DNA of 64,000 nucleotides from the NCBI GenBank assembly GCA_014859965.1, contig JACZKQ010000048.1:1-64000 (forward strand). The letters are read 5' to 3'. Below, piece after piece: positions 24,719 to 33,149 of the stretch. Made by a program: the position numbers and the translations under genes. Numbering within the stretch: the stretch's first letter is position 1; the number at the start of each line of letters is the position of its first letter. The notes below the pieces were generated by a model. The model did not search any database and was not told where the DNA came from. It saw only the letters and a program-made list of their open reading frames with translations. Source of the DNA: Phycisphaerae bacterium. GTDB taxonomy: Bacteria; Planctomycetota; Phycisphaerae; Sedimentisphaerales; Anaerohalosphaeraceae.

Positions 24719-25810
24719 ATGAACACGAGGCAGGCGGTCTTTTTGATTGCGGCAATCGGCGTGGGGGTCCTCTTTCAGTCGGGCTGCGGTGAATCCAGGA
24801 AGCGACCCGCGAAAACCCCCGGCGACCCGCAGATTACTCAGGCGACTACCTCTCAGGACGTAACGGCCGTACAAACGAAAAAAGGCGGGCCGAAAATTGA
24901 GATGGAAAATCCAGTCCACGATTTCGGTACGATCGGCCCTAACAAGAAGGTCAAATGTGAGTTCACATTCAAGAACGTTGGCACCGAAGAGCTCGTCATC
25001 GACCGCGTTCTCAGCACGTGCCAGTGTTCTATCCCGGAAGTTGAACCCAAGAATTATGCGCCGGGGCAATCGGGAACGATTCATGTGACCTATCTGTCGG
25101 GAACCCTGCCGGGCGCCGTTGAGAAACACCTGCATATCCTCAGTAACGACAAGAGCAATCCGCGCTATGAATTTACTATCAAGGGCCGCGTCGAGCTGAA
25201 GGTGGTTGCGGACCCGTCGAGCACGATAGACCTGTTCCTTAATCAGCCGAATGCCGGTATCAAGCCGATTACCCTCAAGAGCAAGGACGGCAAGGCCTTT
25301 GCAATCCGGAGCTTCACCTCCTCTCATGATACGGTCACGGCGAAATTCGACACGGGCGCCGAGCAAAGTGAGTTTATTATCACACCTGAGGTGGATATCG
25401 AGAAACTCAAGGCCAATTTGACAGGCTCGATTCAAATCGGCCTGTCGCATCCGGACACCACTCAAATCAGCCTGACCTACACCGCCCTGCCGACCTATAC
25501 CGTGACGCCTCCGCGGCTGATTGTCCAGGACGCGCAGCCCGGAAAGCATGTCGACCGGGAACTGTGGGTCAAGAACAACTACGGCGGGAAGGTGGAGGTC
25601 GCATCCATCACGTCGATGAACGGAGACATGAGCGTCACTGAACAGGATGAACAAGGCGCCAGTGTCCGAATGACGGTCCGTGTCACGCCCCCGCCGCAGG
25701 AAGGCAAGAACCGCCGGTATATGTCCGACCGGCTGACGATCAAGATGAAAGACGGCGAAGAAATCTCCGTCACGTGCAGCGGGTGGTACGCACTGAACGC
25801 ATTAAAATAG
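24719..25810 (+). CDS. DUF1573 lipoprotein
   Basis: A 363-residue lipoprotein. The N-terminus has a hydrophobic segment and lipobox (VLFQSGC, acylated Cys near 22). Residues about 60-160 form a DUF1573 domain, an Ig-like fold: NPVHDFGTIGPNKKVKCEF, FKNVGTEELVI and STCQCSIPEVEP with its conserved CxC. The C-terminal half looks like further Ig-like strands. DUF1573 proteins are abundant in Planctomycetota and Bacteroidota, are usually envelope-located, and have no established activity. The cytochrome lipoprotein gene begins 20 bases downstream, so the pair is likely an operon. Confidence 0.88.
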   Translation: MNTRQAVFLIAAIGVGVLFQSGCGESRKRPAKTPGDPQITQATTSQDVTAVQTKKGGPKIEMENPVHDFGTIGPNKKVKCEFTFKNVGTEELVIDRVLSTCQCSIPEVEPKNYAPGQSGTIHVTYLSGTLPGAVEKHLHILSNDKSNPRYEFTIKGRVELKVVADPSSTIDLFLNQPNAGIKPITLKSKDGKAFAIRSFTSSHDTVTAKFDTGAEQSEFIITPEVDIEKLKANLTGSIQIGLSHPDTTQISLTYTALPTYTVTPPRLIVQDAQPGKHVDRELWVKNNYGGKVEVASITSMNGDMSVTEQDEQGASVRMTVRVTPPPQEGKNRRYMSDRLTIKMKDGEEISVTCSGWYALNALK

Positions 25811-25830
25811 AGCAGGTTGCACGGCAAGCT

Positions 25831-27174
25831 ATGAAATTTTCCAGCGTTTTTTCTTACCGGATCGTCCTGGCCGCCTTCATGGTGGGGGTCGGGTGTACGC
25901 CCAGAGGGTCCTCGAACGGCCGTTTGCCCGATTCGACTCCGCCGGGCGCCGCCGTTTCAGGCGAAACCCTGACAGTCTTCATGACAGGCAATGTGCTGAG
26001 CACGCTGCAGCCGTGCGGGTGCTCGTCGGGGCAGTTGGGCGGGTTGGACCGCCGGGGTGCGGTTCTGGCGACAGCGCCCGCCGATCAGAGACTTGTACTG
26101 GACACGGGTAATCTGTTGGCCGGCCACAAGCCGCAGGACATGATCAAGTTGGGTGTCCTGTTTCAGGCTATGTCCATGCTGGAATACGACCTTGTGCACC
26201 TCACGCCGGAGGATCTCGCCGCCGTCACCAATCTGGGCCTTGCCCAGGGGGGAACTTTCCCGCTCATCACGCCCGACGGCGAAGCCTCCTGTTCGAAGAA
26301 GTTCACGGTCGCCGGGCAGCCGCTGACCGTTACGGTGGCCTCGGCACGGGCCGACTCGCTGGACATTGATTCGCTGGAATCGCTTTTCGAGCAGCGCCAA
26401 GCCCTCGGACTCAACATCCTCATCATCGACGATGCCTCGGATGATGTGGTGGCTAAGTTGGCGACCCTCCGTGCCTTGGACGTGGTCATCTGCCCGACGG
26501 CAGCGGATGAGCCGCGTATTATTGACAAAGGGCGACAGAAGCCATTGCTGGTTTCGGTCGGCCGGCTCGGCAAGTATGTTGCGCGACTGACCGCCCGGCC
26601 GGCGGGTGACGGCACGCTGGGTCTGGATTTCGATAAGGTAGCCGTTGATGAAAGCCTTGCCCAGGACGAACATTTGGCGCAGTTGTATAAGGATTACCAG
26701 GTGATGGTAAAGGAAGAACGGCTGCTTGAAGGTCATCCGCGGGTGCCCCTGCCCGACGGCCTGAAGTATCTCGGCAATGAGAGTTGCCGCTCGTGCCACT
26801 CTTACGAGTACGACAAGTGGTCCAAAAATCCTCACGCCCATGCCTACGAGACCCTCGTCAATGTTGGCGCCCAGTATGATCCGGAATGCGTGAAGTGCCA
26901 TGTCGTGGGTTTCGGATACGAATCCGGCTTCATATCTGAAGAGAGCCCCAAAGACCTGCGGGACGTCGGCTGCGAAGTGTGTCACGGGCCGGGATCGGAA
27001 CACCTCAAATCGCTGACCACCGGCCGAGGCGGCACGGGCATTTCAGAGCCCATGGCCAAGTGTATCGACTGCCACAATCCCGATCATAGCCCCGGTTACC
27101 AGGGTCACGAAGAAGAGTATCTGCGAAAAATCATTCATTGGCGGGAACCTGAAGCCGCCGGCGATGTCAAATAA
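25831..27174 (+). CDS. Tetrahaem cytochrome c554-like lipoprotein with degenerate 5'-nucleotidase-type domain
   Basis: A 447-residue lipoprotein (lipobox VGVGC). Residues about 50-290 resemble the N-terminal UshA-like metallophosphatase fold, with LTVFMTGNVLSTLQPCGCSSG then LGGLDRRGAVL, but the usual Asp/His metal ligands are missing (TGNVL in place of a D-x-H motif). Residues about 305-430 form a cytochrome c554-type region with four CxxCH haem sites: CRSCH, CVKCH, CEVCH and CIDCH, the third followed by GPGSEH. It probably transfers electrons at the membrane surface. Start chosen at the ATG giving a direct signal sequence; an upstream in-frame start would overlap the DUF1573 gene. Confidence 0.85.
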   Translation: MKFSSVFSYRIVLAAFMVGVGCTPRGSSNGRLPDSTPPGAAVSGETLTVFMTGNVLSTLQPCGCSSGQLGGLDRRGAVLATAPADQRLVLDTGNLLAGHKPQDMIKLGVLFQAMSMLEYDLVHLTPEDLAAVTNLGLAQGGTFPLITPDGEASCSKKFTVAGQPLTVTVASARADSLDIDSLESLFEQRQALGLNILIIDDASDDVVAKLATLRALDVVICPTAADEPRIIDKGRQKPLLVSVGRLGKYVARLTARPAGDGTLGLDFDKVAVDESLAQDEHLAQLYKDYQVMVKEERLLEGHPRVPLPDGLKYLGNESCRSCHSYEYDKWSKNPHAHAYETLVNVGAQYDPECVKCHVVGFGYESGFISEESPKDLRDVGCEVCHGPGSEHLKSLTTGRGGTGISEPMAKCIDCHNPDHSPGYQGHEEEYLRKIIHWREPEAAGDVK

Positions 27175-27273
27175 TACGGACATCGCAAACTGATTAAGTG
27201 TGCAGGTGCGGATTTCCGATGATGTTTGAAGGCCAATCCACAGGCTCACAACATTGGAGCACCAGGAGTCGAA

Positions 27274-28296
27274 ATGATCCGAACATTAAAGATAACCACG
27301 ATTGTCGCCGCCATTCTCTGCATATCGCTGGTTGGGTTTGTGGCCGTGTTTGGTCTTCGCGGTAATCCGGAGATCGAAAACTTCATCAATTCACCCCGGA
27401 TCGTCCAGGAATTCAAGAACCTTGTCACCAAGGCCCCTTCGAATGAAGGGCAGATCTCGCCGCTGGTCAGAGAGGCCCAGAAGTTTGCGCTTCGCATTGA
27501 TCCGCCGCCGCCGCCGGTGACGATTCAGCCGCCAGTAACGAGAGGCCCCTCCGACATTCCAACACCGAAAGCACCGCCAGTAACCGAGGCGGTTGTAGTC
27601 GAACCGCCCCGCTTCGCCAGATTCGATCTGATCGCCACCTGCCGGTACGAGGACAGCCCATCTAAGTCCATGGTCTTGCTCGATTTACCGGGAAAGGGGC
27701 AGAAGTGGTTTCGCGTGGGTGAAAACGTTGAGCACCTGGTCATCGCCGACGTTCTGGACGGCAGCGTAGTCATGTCTCAAAGTGGACGAAACCCCCAGAC
27801 GATTGCCTTGAAGCAGCAGCCTCCGCTGGCCCGCTCTTTGCTTTTGGCGGAGGGTCAAACACTGGAGGCTCCCGTTGCCGGCAGGATCAGTTATGAGCCG
27901 GTTTCTATCCCGGCGACGCCTGCTTCGTCTCTGGGCCGGGGAAATGCTTACTTTGTACCCGAAGGCGGCACACGTGCCCCTCGCACAGCGGCGGTTTCGC
28001 CACTGCGACAGCCGCCCTCTATCCCGCCGCGGTCAGTACCTTTGCCGGCCACTCGGCCGCGGACCGTCGCGGCGCCACCCAGTACTGAGCAGCGTAAGGC
28101 CGTACTCGACGAGAATATTGCCGACCTGAAAAGTATCATGACTCAGACTGTCGCTGACGCCTCCAAGGCAGAAGTGGCCGAGGAGCAAAAGGCGCTTGCC
28201 AAACTCCTCGAAATTCTCGAGCAGGAGAAAAAGCTGGCTGACCAGCAATCCAAGGTCACTACAGCGGATAGCGGCGGGTCCACCCTGGGCGAATAG
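27274..28296 (+). CDS. gspC: Type II secretion GspC-like protein
   Basis: A 340-residue bitopic protein: one N-terminal membrane helix (ITTIVAAILCISLVGFVAVF), a proline-rich linker (PPPPPVTIQPPV), then an HR-like domain at about 125-195 (FDLIATCRYEDS, KWFRVGENVEHLVIADVLDG, VVMSQSGRNPQTIAL), the part of GspC that contacts the secretin N0 domain. The C-terminus is long, with proline/threonine-rich stretches and a final charged helix (coiled coil, EVAEEQKALAKLLEILEQEKK), unlike the PDZ end of classic GspC. The ATG has CAGGAG five bases upstream. First gene of the type II operon. Confidence 0.75.
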   Translation: MIRTLKITTIVAAILCISLVGFVAVFGLRGNPEIENFINSPRIVQEFKNLVTKAPSNEGQISPLVREAQKFALRIDPPPPPVTIQPPVTRGPSDIPTPKAPPVTEAVVVEPPRFARFDLIATCRYEDSPSKSMVLLDLPGKGQKWFRVGENVEHLVIADVLDGSVVMSQSGRNPQTIALKQQPPLARSLLLAEGQTLEAPVAGRISYEPVSIPATPASSLGRGNAYFVPEGGTRAPRTAAVSPLRQPPSIPPRSVPLPATRPRTVAAPPSTEQRKAVLDENIADLKSIMTQTVADASKAEVAEEQKALAKLLEILEQEKKLADQQSKVTTADSGGSTLGE

Positions 28297-28467
28297 GCCC
28301 GATAAACCTCAGACCCCATACAATCCATGATTTTTCCGCCTCTTTATACGAACGGCCGGGAACTTTTTGCGCCCCGCCGCGGTCTAAAGTGCAGGTGTAT
28401 TCGGCGCGGCCGATATCTCGTTAAAATAAGCTCAGTCGGGGCCCTTTCTTTCCGATGAACCTTGATA

Positions 28468-28698
28468 ATGGCCCCAAAACAGGGAAGAAAGAGCTTATCG
28501 CGACTTTTATACACCTTACTTTTGAGCGGGTGCGGTATTTTAATCATTCCCGCCTCAGAAAAGGACTACGCCGGGTCTGCGGTCGTTTTCAGGACACGAC
28601 CGCGTGGGACGGTTGGAGAATGTGGGATTCGCACGGAGGGTGTGATGAATTCCGGACAGTCAAAGGGAAAATTCCTGGAGTGTCGAGCATGCTTTTAG
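28468..28698 (+). CDS. Possible small lipoprotein overlapping the gspD start
   Basis: A 76-codon open frame starting at ATG 28468. It begins with a basic stretch, then LLYTLLLSGC, a good lipobox, and would give a mature peptide of about 53 residues. Its stop (28696-28698) overlaps the first codons of gspD by 10 bases, which would suit translational coupling. There is no clear Shine-Dalgarno sequence and the mature part matches no family I know. Secretins often need a small lipoprotein pilotin, so the position is suggestive, but the frame could be chance. Confidence 0.3.
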   Translation: MAPKQGRKSLSRLLYTLLLSGCGILIIPASEKDYAGSAVVFRTRPRGTVGECGIRTEGVMNSGQSKGKFLECRACF

Positions 28699-31600
28699 GA
28701 CGATTCGGTAGGATGGGTACCAAAGGGAGAGTGTTCTTTCTCCTGGTTTTCGGGTTGGTCGGTGTTTTAATGGCGGGCGCATATGCACGCGCCTGGGCCG
28801 AGGACGACTCGGGCGCTGCTGCGCTCAGGAGCCGCGCATTCCGCATGCGGCATTTGTCCAACGCCGAAGCCAAGGCCCGCCTTGAAAGCCTGAAGATCGG
28901 CGCCAGTATTGACCTGCTGCCGCACAATTCACTGATCGTCACCGCCAAAGATGTCAATGACCTCGTCAAGGCATCCAGTCTTCTGAAACTGGCGGATTCC
29001 GCGGACGCCTACCGGGTTGAGGTGATTGCTGACTGGGCGGGAACCAGCGTACTGCCCTCCACTGAGCAGATTTCAAGCCGGGGCGGGCTGAGCAACGTCG
29101 GCACCCTGTTGGCCCCGCCATCGGCCACAGACGGGATCATCATCGACGTACACAACGGAAAAATCATTGCAGCGGCGCCTTCGAGCCAGTTTGAAAGGGT
29201 CAAGGGCGTTTTCGCGGCAATGGCCGGATTGTCCATTCCGGGCGCAGTGGCTGTGGCGTCTGCAAACGAAGCCGGTTCGCCGTTGGAGCTGGCAGCCCTA
29301 CCGGCCCGGGTCAGGACCGGGCCGCCGGCCCCAGCGGCAACGGCCGCCGTTGATAAGGACGCGATGCAGAAGCAATTGCTTCAGACACTTTCCGCGCCGC
29401 AGAAACCGGCGCCGAGCGAAGTAGCAACGGCCGAGCAAGAGGCGGCTGAAGCCCTTGCCAAGGCGATCAGGGCAGAGGAACTGGCCCAGCAGAAACAACA
29501 GCAGGCCTCCGAAGCTGCGCTGGCCGTTAAGGCTGAGGAGAAGGCGGCAGCCATACAAACCAGAGGGGGCGTGTTCAGCGGCTGGGGGCCCACCGTGGCG
29601 TCGGCGCAACCTATGCCGACCCCCATCAGCAGCCCGCGGATTATCCCGCTGGCCGCCGAAGTTGAAATAGAAATGCCTGCCGCAGAGGCAGGCCTTGAGG
29701 CCGGCGCCGAGGGCGAGGACACCATTGAGGCCGATGTCGAAGGAGAGGCCGCCATGGAAGGGGTTGCCGAGGACGCGGGCGATATGGAGGGCGATGCGGA
29801 GACAGACGGCGACGCTGAGGCTGGCGAAGAGGACCCGATGCCGGGCGACGAGGAACCTGCGGAGCCGGCGGTCACCGACGTACCGGTAAGCGATGACGAC
29901 ACCGCAAAATTTATGGAACTTGTCAAGCTGCTCCAGCAGTCAGCGGCGGCCGAAGAGTCTGCGGCGGACCAGAATGAGACCGGGAATGCGGCAGCTGATG
30001 AACCCATCACAGCGCAGGAAACGGCCGCACCGCCGGTTATCACAGCACCCGTAAGACCCGCCCTGCCGGCGCCGAGGGGACCGGCCGGCTCGCGTATACC
30101 CCCGCAGACAACGGTCGCACCGGCAAAGATAGAGACGCTGACCGATGCCGCAACGGGACCGGACATTATACCCGATGCGGAAAAGGAACTTCAGACCGTA
30201 ATCGTTCTGCCGGAGAAGGTCGAGATTCTGGCGCTGATCGAGATGGTCGGCAAGCAGTTGGGTCTGAATTACATGTTCGACCCCAAGAATGTGGCCGGCG
30301 ACGTGATGCTGAAGATTCACGACGGCAAGATCAAGGTTAAGGACATGTACGCGCTGCTGGAAAGCGTGCTGCGATTCCGGAATCTTGCGATGACCCGGCG
30401 AGGCAACCTCGTTACGATTATGCCGGCCGCCGAGGCCTCTGCTTACGATCCTGTACTGTGGCGTGACAGCGGCGATGTGCCTCAGCCCGGCAACGTAATC
30501 GCGACGACCATTTACCAACTCAAAAATATCGATACCGGCACCGCACAGTTGATGCTGACGAACATGAAGTTAGGCATCACCTTTAACGCCATCGAGGAGA
30601 CGCAGACGCTCATCGTGACGGACTACGCCTATCGTATGAGCCGCATCGAAGAGATTCTCAAGCTGGTGGACGTCAAAGGCAAGATGCGCAAGTACCACTC
30701 ACGCAAGCTCGAATACCTGACGCCGAGCGAAATGGCTTCCAAGGTTATGGCGATCGCGCAGCAAATGGGCACGCTGTCGATCACCGTCAGCCAGGAGGTG
30801 ACAGCGGCGCCTGTCACGGCCGCACCCGCGGTGCCGGGACGGGCGGTTCCCGCGACCGTCCGCCCGCCGACCCCCGTGAGGCCGGCGCCCACGGCGAGGA
30901 GCGGCGGCGATGCGGGTGTCTACATAGAGGTGGACGATCGGACCAACCGGATCCTTATGGTCGGTCTGGAAGAGGATATCATAACCGTCAATATGATCAT
31001 CGACAGTCTGGATGTCGAGAAGTACGGGCTTAAGGCGATCCGGGAATATCCCATGCAATACGTCGAAGCCACCGACCTGCTGGATACGCTGTATGAACTG
31101 GGCATCATCAGCAGCCAGCCGACCGCCAGAACGAGCGCGCTTCCTTCCCGCATGGGCGCGACAACACAACGCACAGCGACGGTGCCGGCAGGAGTACGCC
31201 AGCCGGTAACCACTCCGGCGGGCACCTACACACCGGTCGCTGCAGCGGCGGGCGAACCGCAGATTTCAGTGCGTCTGAGCACCAATTCGCTCCTGGTCAA
31301 CGCCACACTCGAACATCACCGTGAGATCGAAATGCTGATTCGTTTCGTGGACATCGAGCAGCAGGATGTCCGCACGGTGCACCAGTACGAAATTCAGTAC
31401 GTCGATATTCATGAAGTGGTGAAGACATTGGGCGATCTGGGCATCGTCGAGCAGCAAAGTACGGGGGGCTCGACGCCCAGACGAGCGGGCACAACCACCA
31501 CCCAGGGTCGTGTTCCCACGGCCCCCGGAATGGCGCCGGTCGCGGCCGGTGCAGGCGAGGGCCCGGGGCCGACGACGACATTCGAAGCGACGACGGGCGC

Positions 31601-33110
31601 CGAGATCACCTCGAACCAGCCGCAGATCGCCGTCCTGGAATCGACCAATTCACTTCTGGTGTACGCGACTCCGAAACAGCACGAGACGATCAATCTGGTG
31701 GTCACGCACGTCGACCGGGAACTGACTTCGACGTCAACGCCGTACGTGGTGTACGCCTTGGAGAACCAGGACCCGGAGGAGTTGGCCGCGACGCTGAATG
31801 AAATCGTGCAAGCGACTCTTAAGGACACAGCGAAATCGCCGGATAGTAAAATACAGACGGCCGCGAGCACGGGCGGTGCAATCATTCCGCCGAAACGCGA
31901 AAAGAACGAAGTCCAGATCGTCGCCGATCCCAAGACCTACTCTATCATTGTTTACGCAGATAAGAAGAACCAGCAGTGGATCAGTGACCTCATCCAGGAA
32001 TTGGATGCCTACCGGCCGCAGGTGCTGCTCGACGTAACCCTCGTCGAGATAAGCAAGACCGACAAATTTGCATTTGACCTGCAAACCGCCGTCAGGAGCG
32101 CCGGCAGCAGCGCCTTCGAAGTCCTGACGCCGGAATTCACCGGAAGCCTGCTGACCGGCCTTCTGCCGAACAAAGCCGTCAGCGAAGCCGCTGTCATTTC
32201 CGGGCAAGGTTTTGGGTTCTTCGCCGATAAGCATGTCGAAATGCTTCTCACCGCAATACAAGCAAAGAGTTATGGTCGTATTCTGGCGCGTCCCACACTG
32301 CTTGTGGACGACAATCAGGAAGGAACACTGGACGCCAAGACGATCACATACATACCCTTGACGCGAACCACGTACGTTCCCGCGGTGGGAACCGGAGGAA
32401 ATCCGGTGTCGACTCCCGTTCAGGATACGGAGTACCAGCCCTATGAAGCGGGCCTGTCATTAGCAATCAAGCCGCATATCAGCAAGGGTGATAACCTGAG
32501 TCTTGACATTACGTTGACGCGGTCCGATTTTCTGAATCTTGACTCTTCGACAAGCAAGCCGCCGAATACGGTGACGAACGACATAGTCACCAAGGTCACT
32601 GTACCTGACAGCGCAACGATTATTCTGGGCGGTCTGGAAAGAATCAACCAGAGTAAAGGCGGCAGCAAGGTGCCCATACTCGGCGATATACCTCTGATCG
32701 GCGGTCTCTTCCGCAGCACGGACAACAGGGATGAGCAATCGAAGCTGTACGTTTTCATCAAGGCCCACATTCTGAGGCCGGGCAGCGATCTCACAAGTCG
32801 TGCAGTCATCGATATATCGAATAAGAATCGCCGCGCTTTTGAGAAAAAGGAAACCGAGATGCAGGAGTATCAGGACTGGCCGGGAGCCAAGCCGAAGCCG
32901 ATGGATCCCCTGCATGTTCTGGAGCAGGACGATGCCGCGGGTGCGCCTAAGAGGATTCTCGAGGACGATGAATACCGCAGGCTGAACGCAGAGCCCACAG
33001 ACAAGCCGCTTACCAAAGCCAGGCGGAAAGAGGATGCGGTTACTGTTGAGGTGAATTTGGACGCGCCGCCTCAATCGTCGCCCTGGGATATTGTGGATGA
33101 CGCATATTAG
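28689..33110 (+). CDS. gspD: Giant type II secretin (GspD family)
   Basis: An outer-membrane secretin of about 1473 residues, twice the usual size. The ATG at 28689 (GGAG eight bases upstream) gives a signal peptide (VFFLLVFGLVGVLMAGAYARAWA). Residues 40-200 hold N-module-like segments (FRMRHLSNAEAKARLESL). Residues 200-480 are Ala/Glu/Pro-rich and very acidic. An N0-like domain (about 500-590, LIEMVGKQLGLNYMFDP) precedes five secretin-N modules near 608, 668, 785, 898 and 1019 (for example STNSLLVNATLEHH, STNSLLVYATPKQH). The secretin core starts near 1113 (LLDVTLVEISK), with GRILARPTLLVDD, VTVPDSATIILGGLE and VPILGDIPLIGGLF. A charged tail of about 100 residues follows. Confidence 0.93.
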   Translation: MLLGRFGRMGTKGRVFFLLVFGLVGVLMAGAYARAWAEDDSGAAALRSRAFRMRHLSNAEAKARLESLKIGASIDLLPHNSLIVTAKDVNDLVKASSLLKLADSADAYRVEVIADWAGTSVLPSTEQISSRGGLSNVGTLLAPPSATDGIIIDVHNGKIIAAAPSSQFERVKGVFAAMAGLSIPGAVAVASANEAGSPLELAALPARVRTGPPAPAATAAVDKDAMQKQLLQTLSAPQKPAPSEVATAEQEAAEALAKAIRAEELAQQKQQQASEAALAVKAEEKAAAIQTRGGVFSGWGPTVASAQPMPTPISSPRIIPLAAEVEIEMPAAEAGLEAGAEGEDTIEADVEGEAAMEGVAEDAGDMEGDAETDGDAEAGEEDPMPGDEEPAEPAVTDVPVSDDDTAKFMELVKLLQQSAAAEESAADQNETGNAAADEPITAQETAAPPVITAPVRPALPAPRGPAGSRIPPQTTVAPAKIETLTDAATGPDIIPDAEKELQTVIVLPEKVEILALIEMVGKQLGLNYMFDPKNVAGDVMLKIHDGKIKVKDMYALLESVLRFRNLAMTRRGNLVTIMPAAEASAYDPVLWRDSGDVPQPGNVIATTIYQLKNIDTGTAQLMLTNMKLGITFNAIEETQTLIVTDYAYRMSRIEEILKLVDVKGKMRKYHSRKLEYLTPSEMASKVMAIAQQMGTLSITVSQEVTAAPVTAAPAVPGRAVPATVRPPTPVRPAPTARSGGDAGVYIEVDDRTNRILMVGLEEDIITVNMIIDSLDVEKYGLKAIREYPMQYVEATDLLDTLYELGIISSQPTARTSALPSRMGATTQRTATVPAGVRQPVTTPAGTYTPVAAAAGEPQISVRLSTNSLLVNATLEHHREIEMLIRFVDIEQQDVRTVHQYEIQYVDIHEVVKTLGDLGIVEQQSTGGSTPRRAGTTTTQGRVPTAPGMAPVAAGAGEGPGPTTTFEATTGAEITSNQPQIAVLESTNSLLVYATPKQHETINLVVTHVDRELTSTSTPYVVYALENQDPEELAATLNEIVQATLKDTAKSPDSKIQTAASTGGAIIPPKREKNEVQIVADPKTYSIIVYADKKNQQWISDLIQELDAYRPQVLLDVTLVEISKTDKFAFDLQTAVRSAGSSAFEVLTPEFTGSLLTGLLPNKAVSEAAVISGQGFGFFADKHVEMLLTAIQAKSYGRILARPTLLVDDNQEGTLDAKTITYIPLTRTTYVPAVGTGGNPVSTPVQDTEYQPYEAGLSLAIKPHISKGDNLSLDITLTRSDFLNLDSSTSKPPNTVTNDIVTKVTVPDSATIILGGLERINQSKGGSKVPILGDIPLIGGLFRSTDNRDEQSKLYVFIKAHILRPGSDLTSRAVIDISNKNRRAFEKKETEMQEYQDWPGAKPKPMDPLHVLEQDDAAGAPKRILEDDEYRRLNAEPTDKPLTKARRKEDAVTVEVNLDAPPQSSPWDIVDDAY

Positions 33111-33149
33111 TTCGAGCATGCGGAAACGGCCGCGAGTCGCTGGGATACT

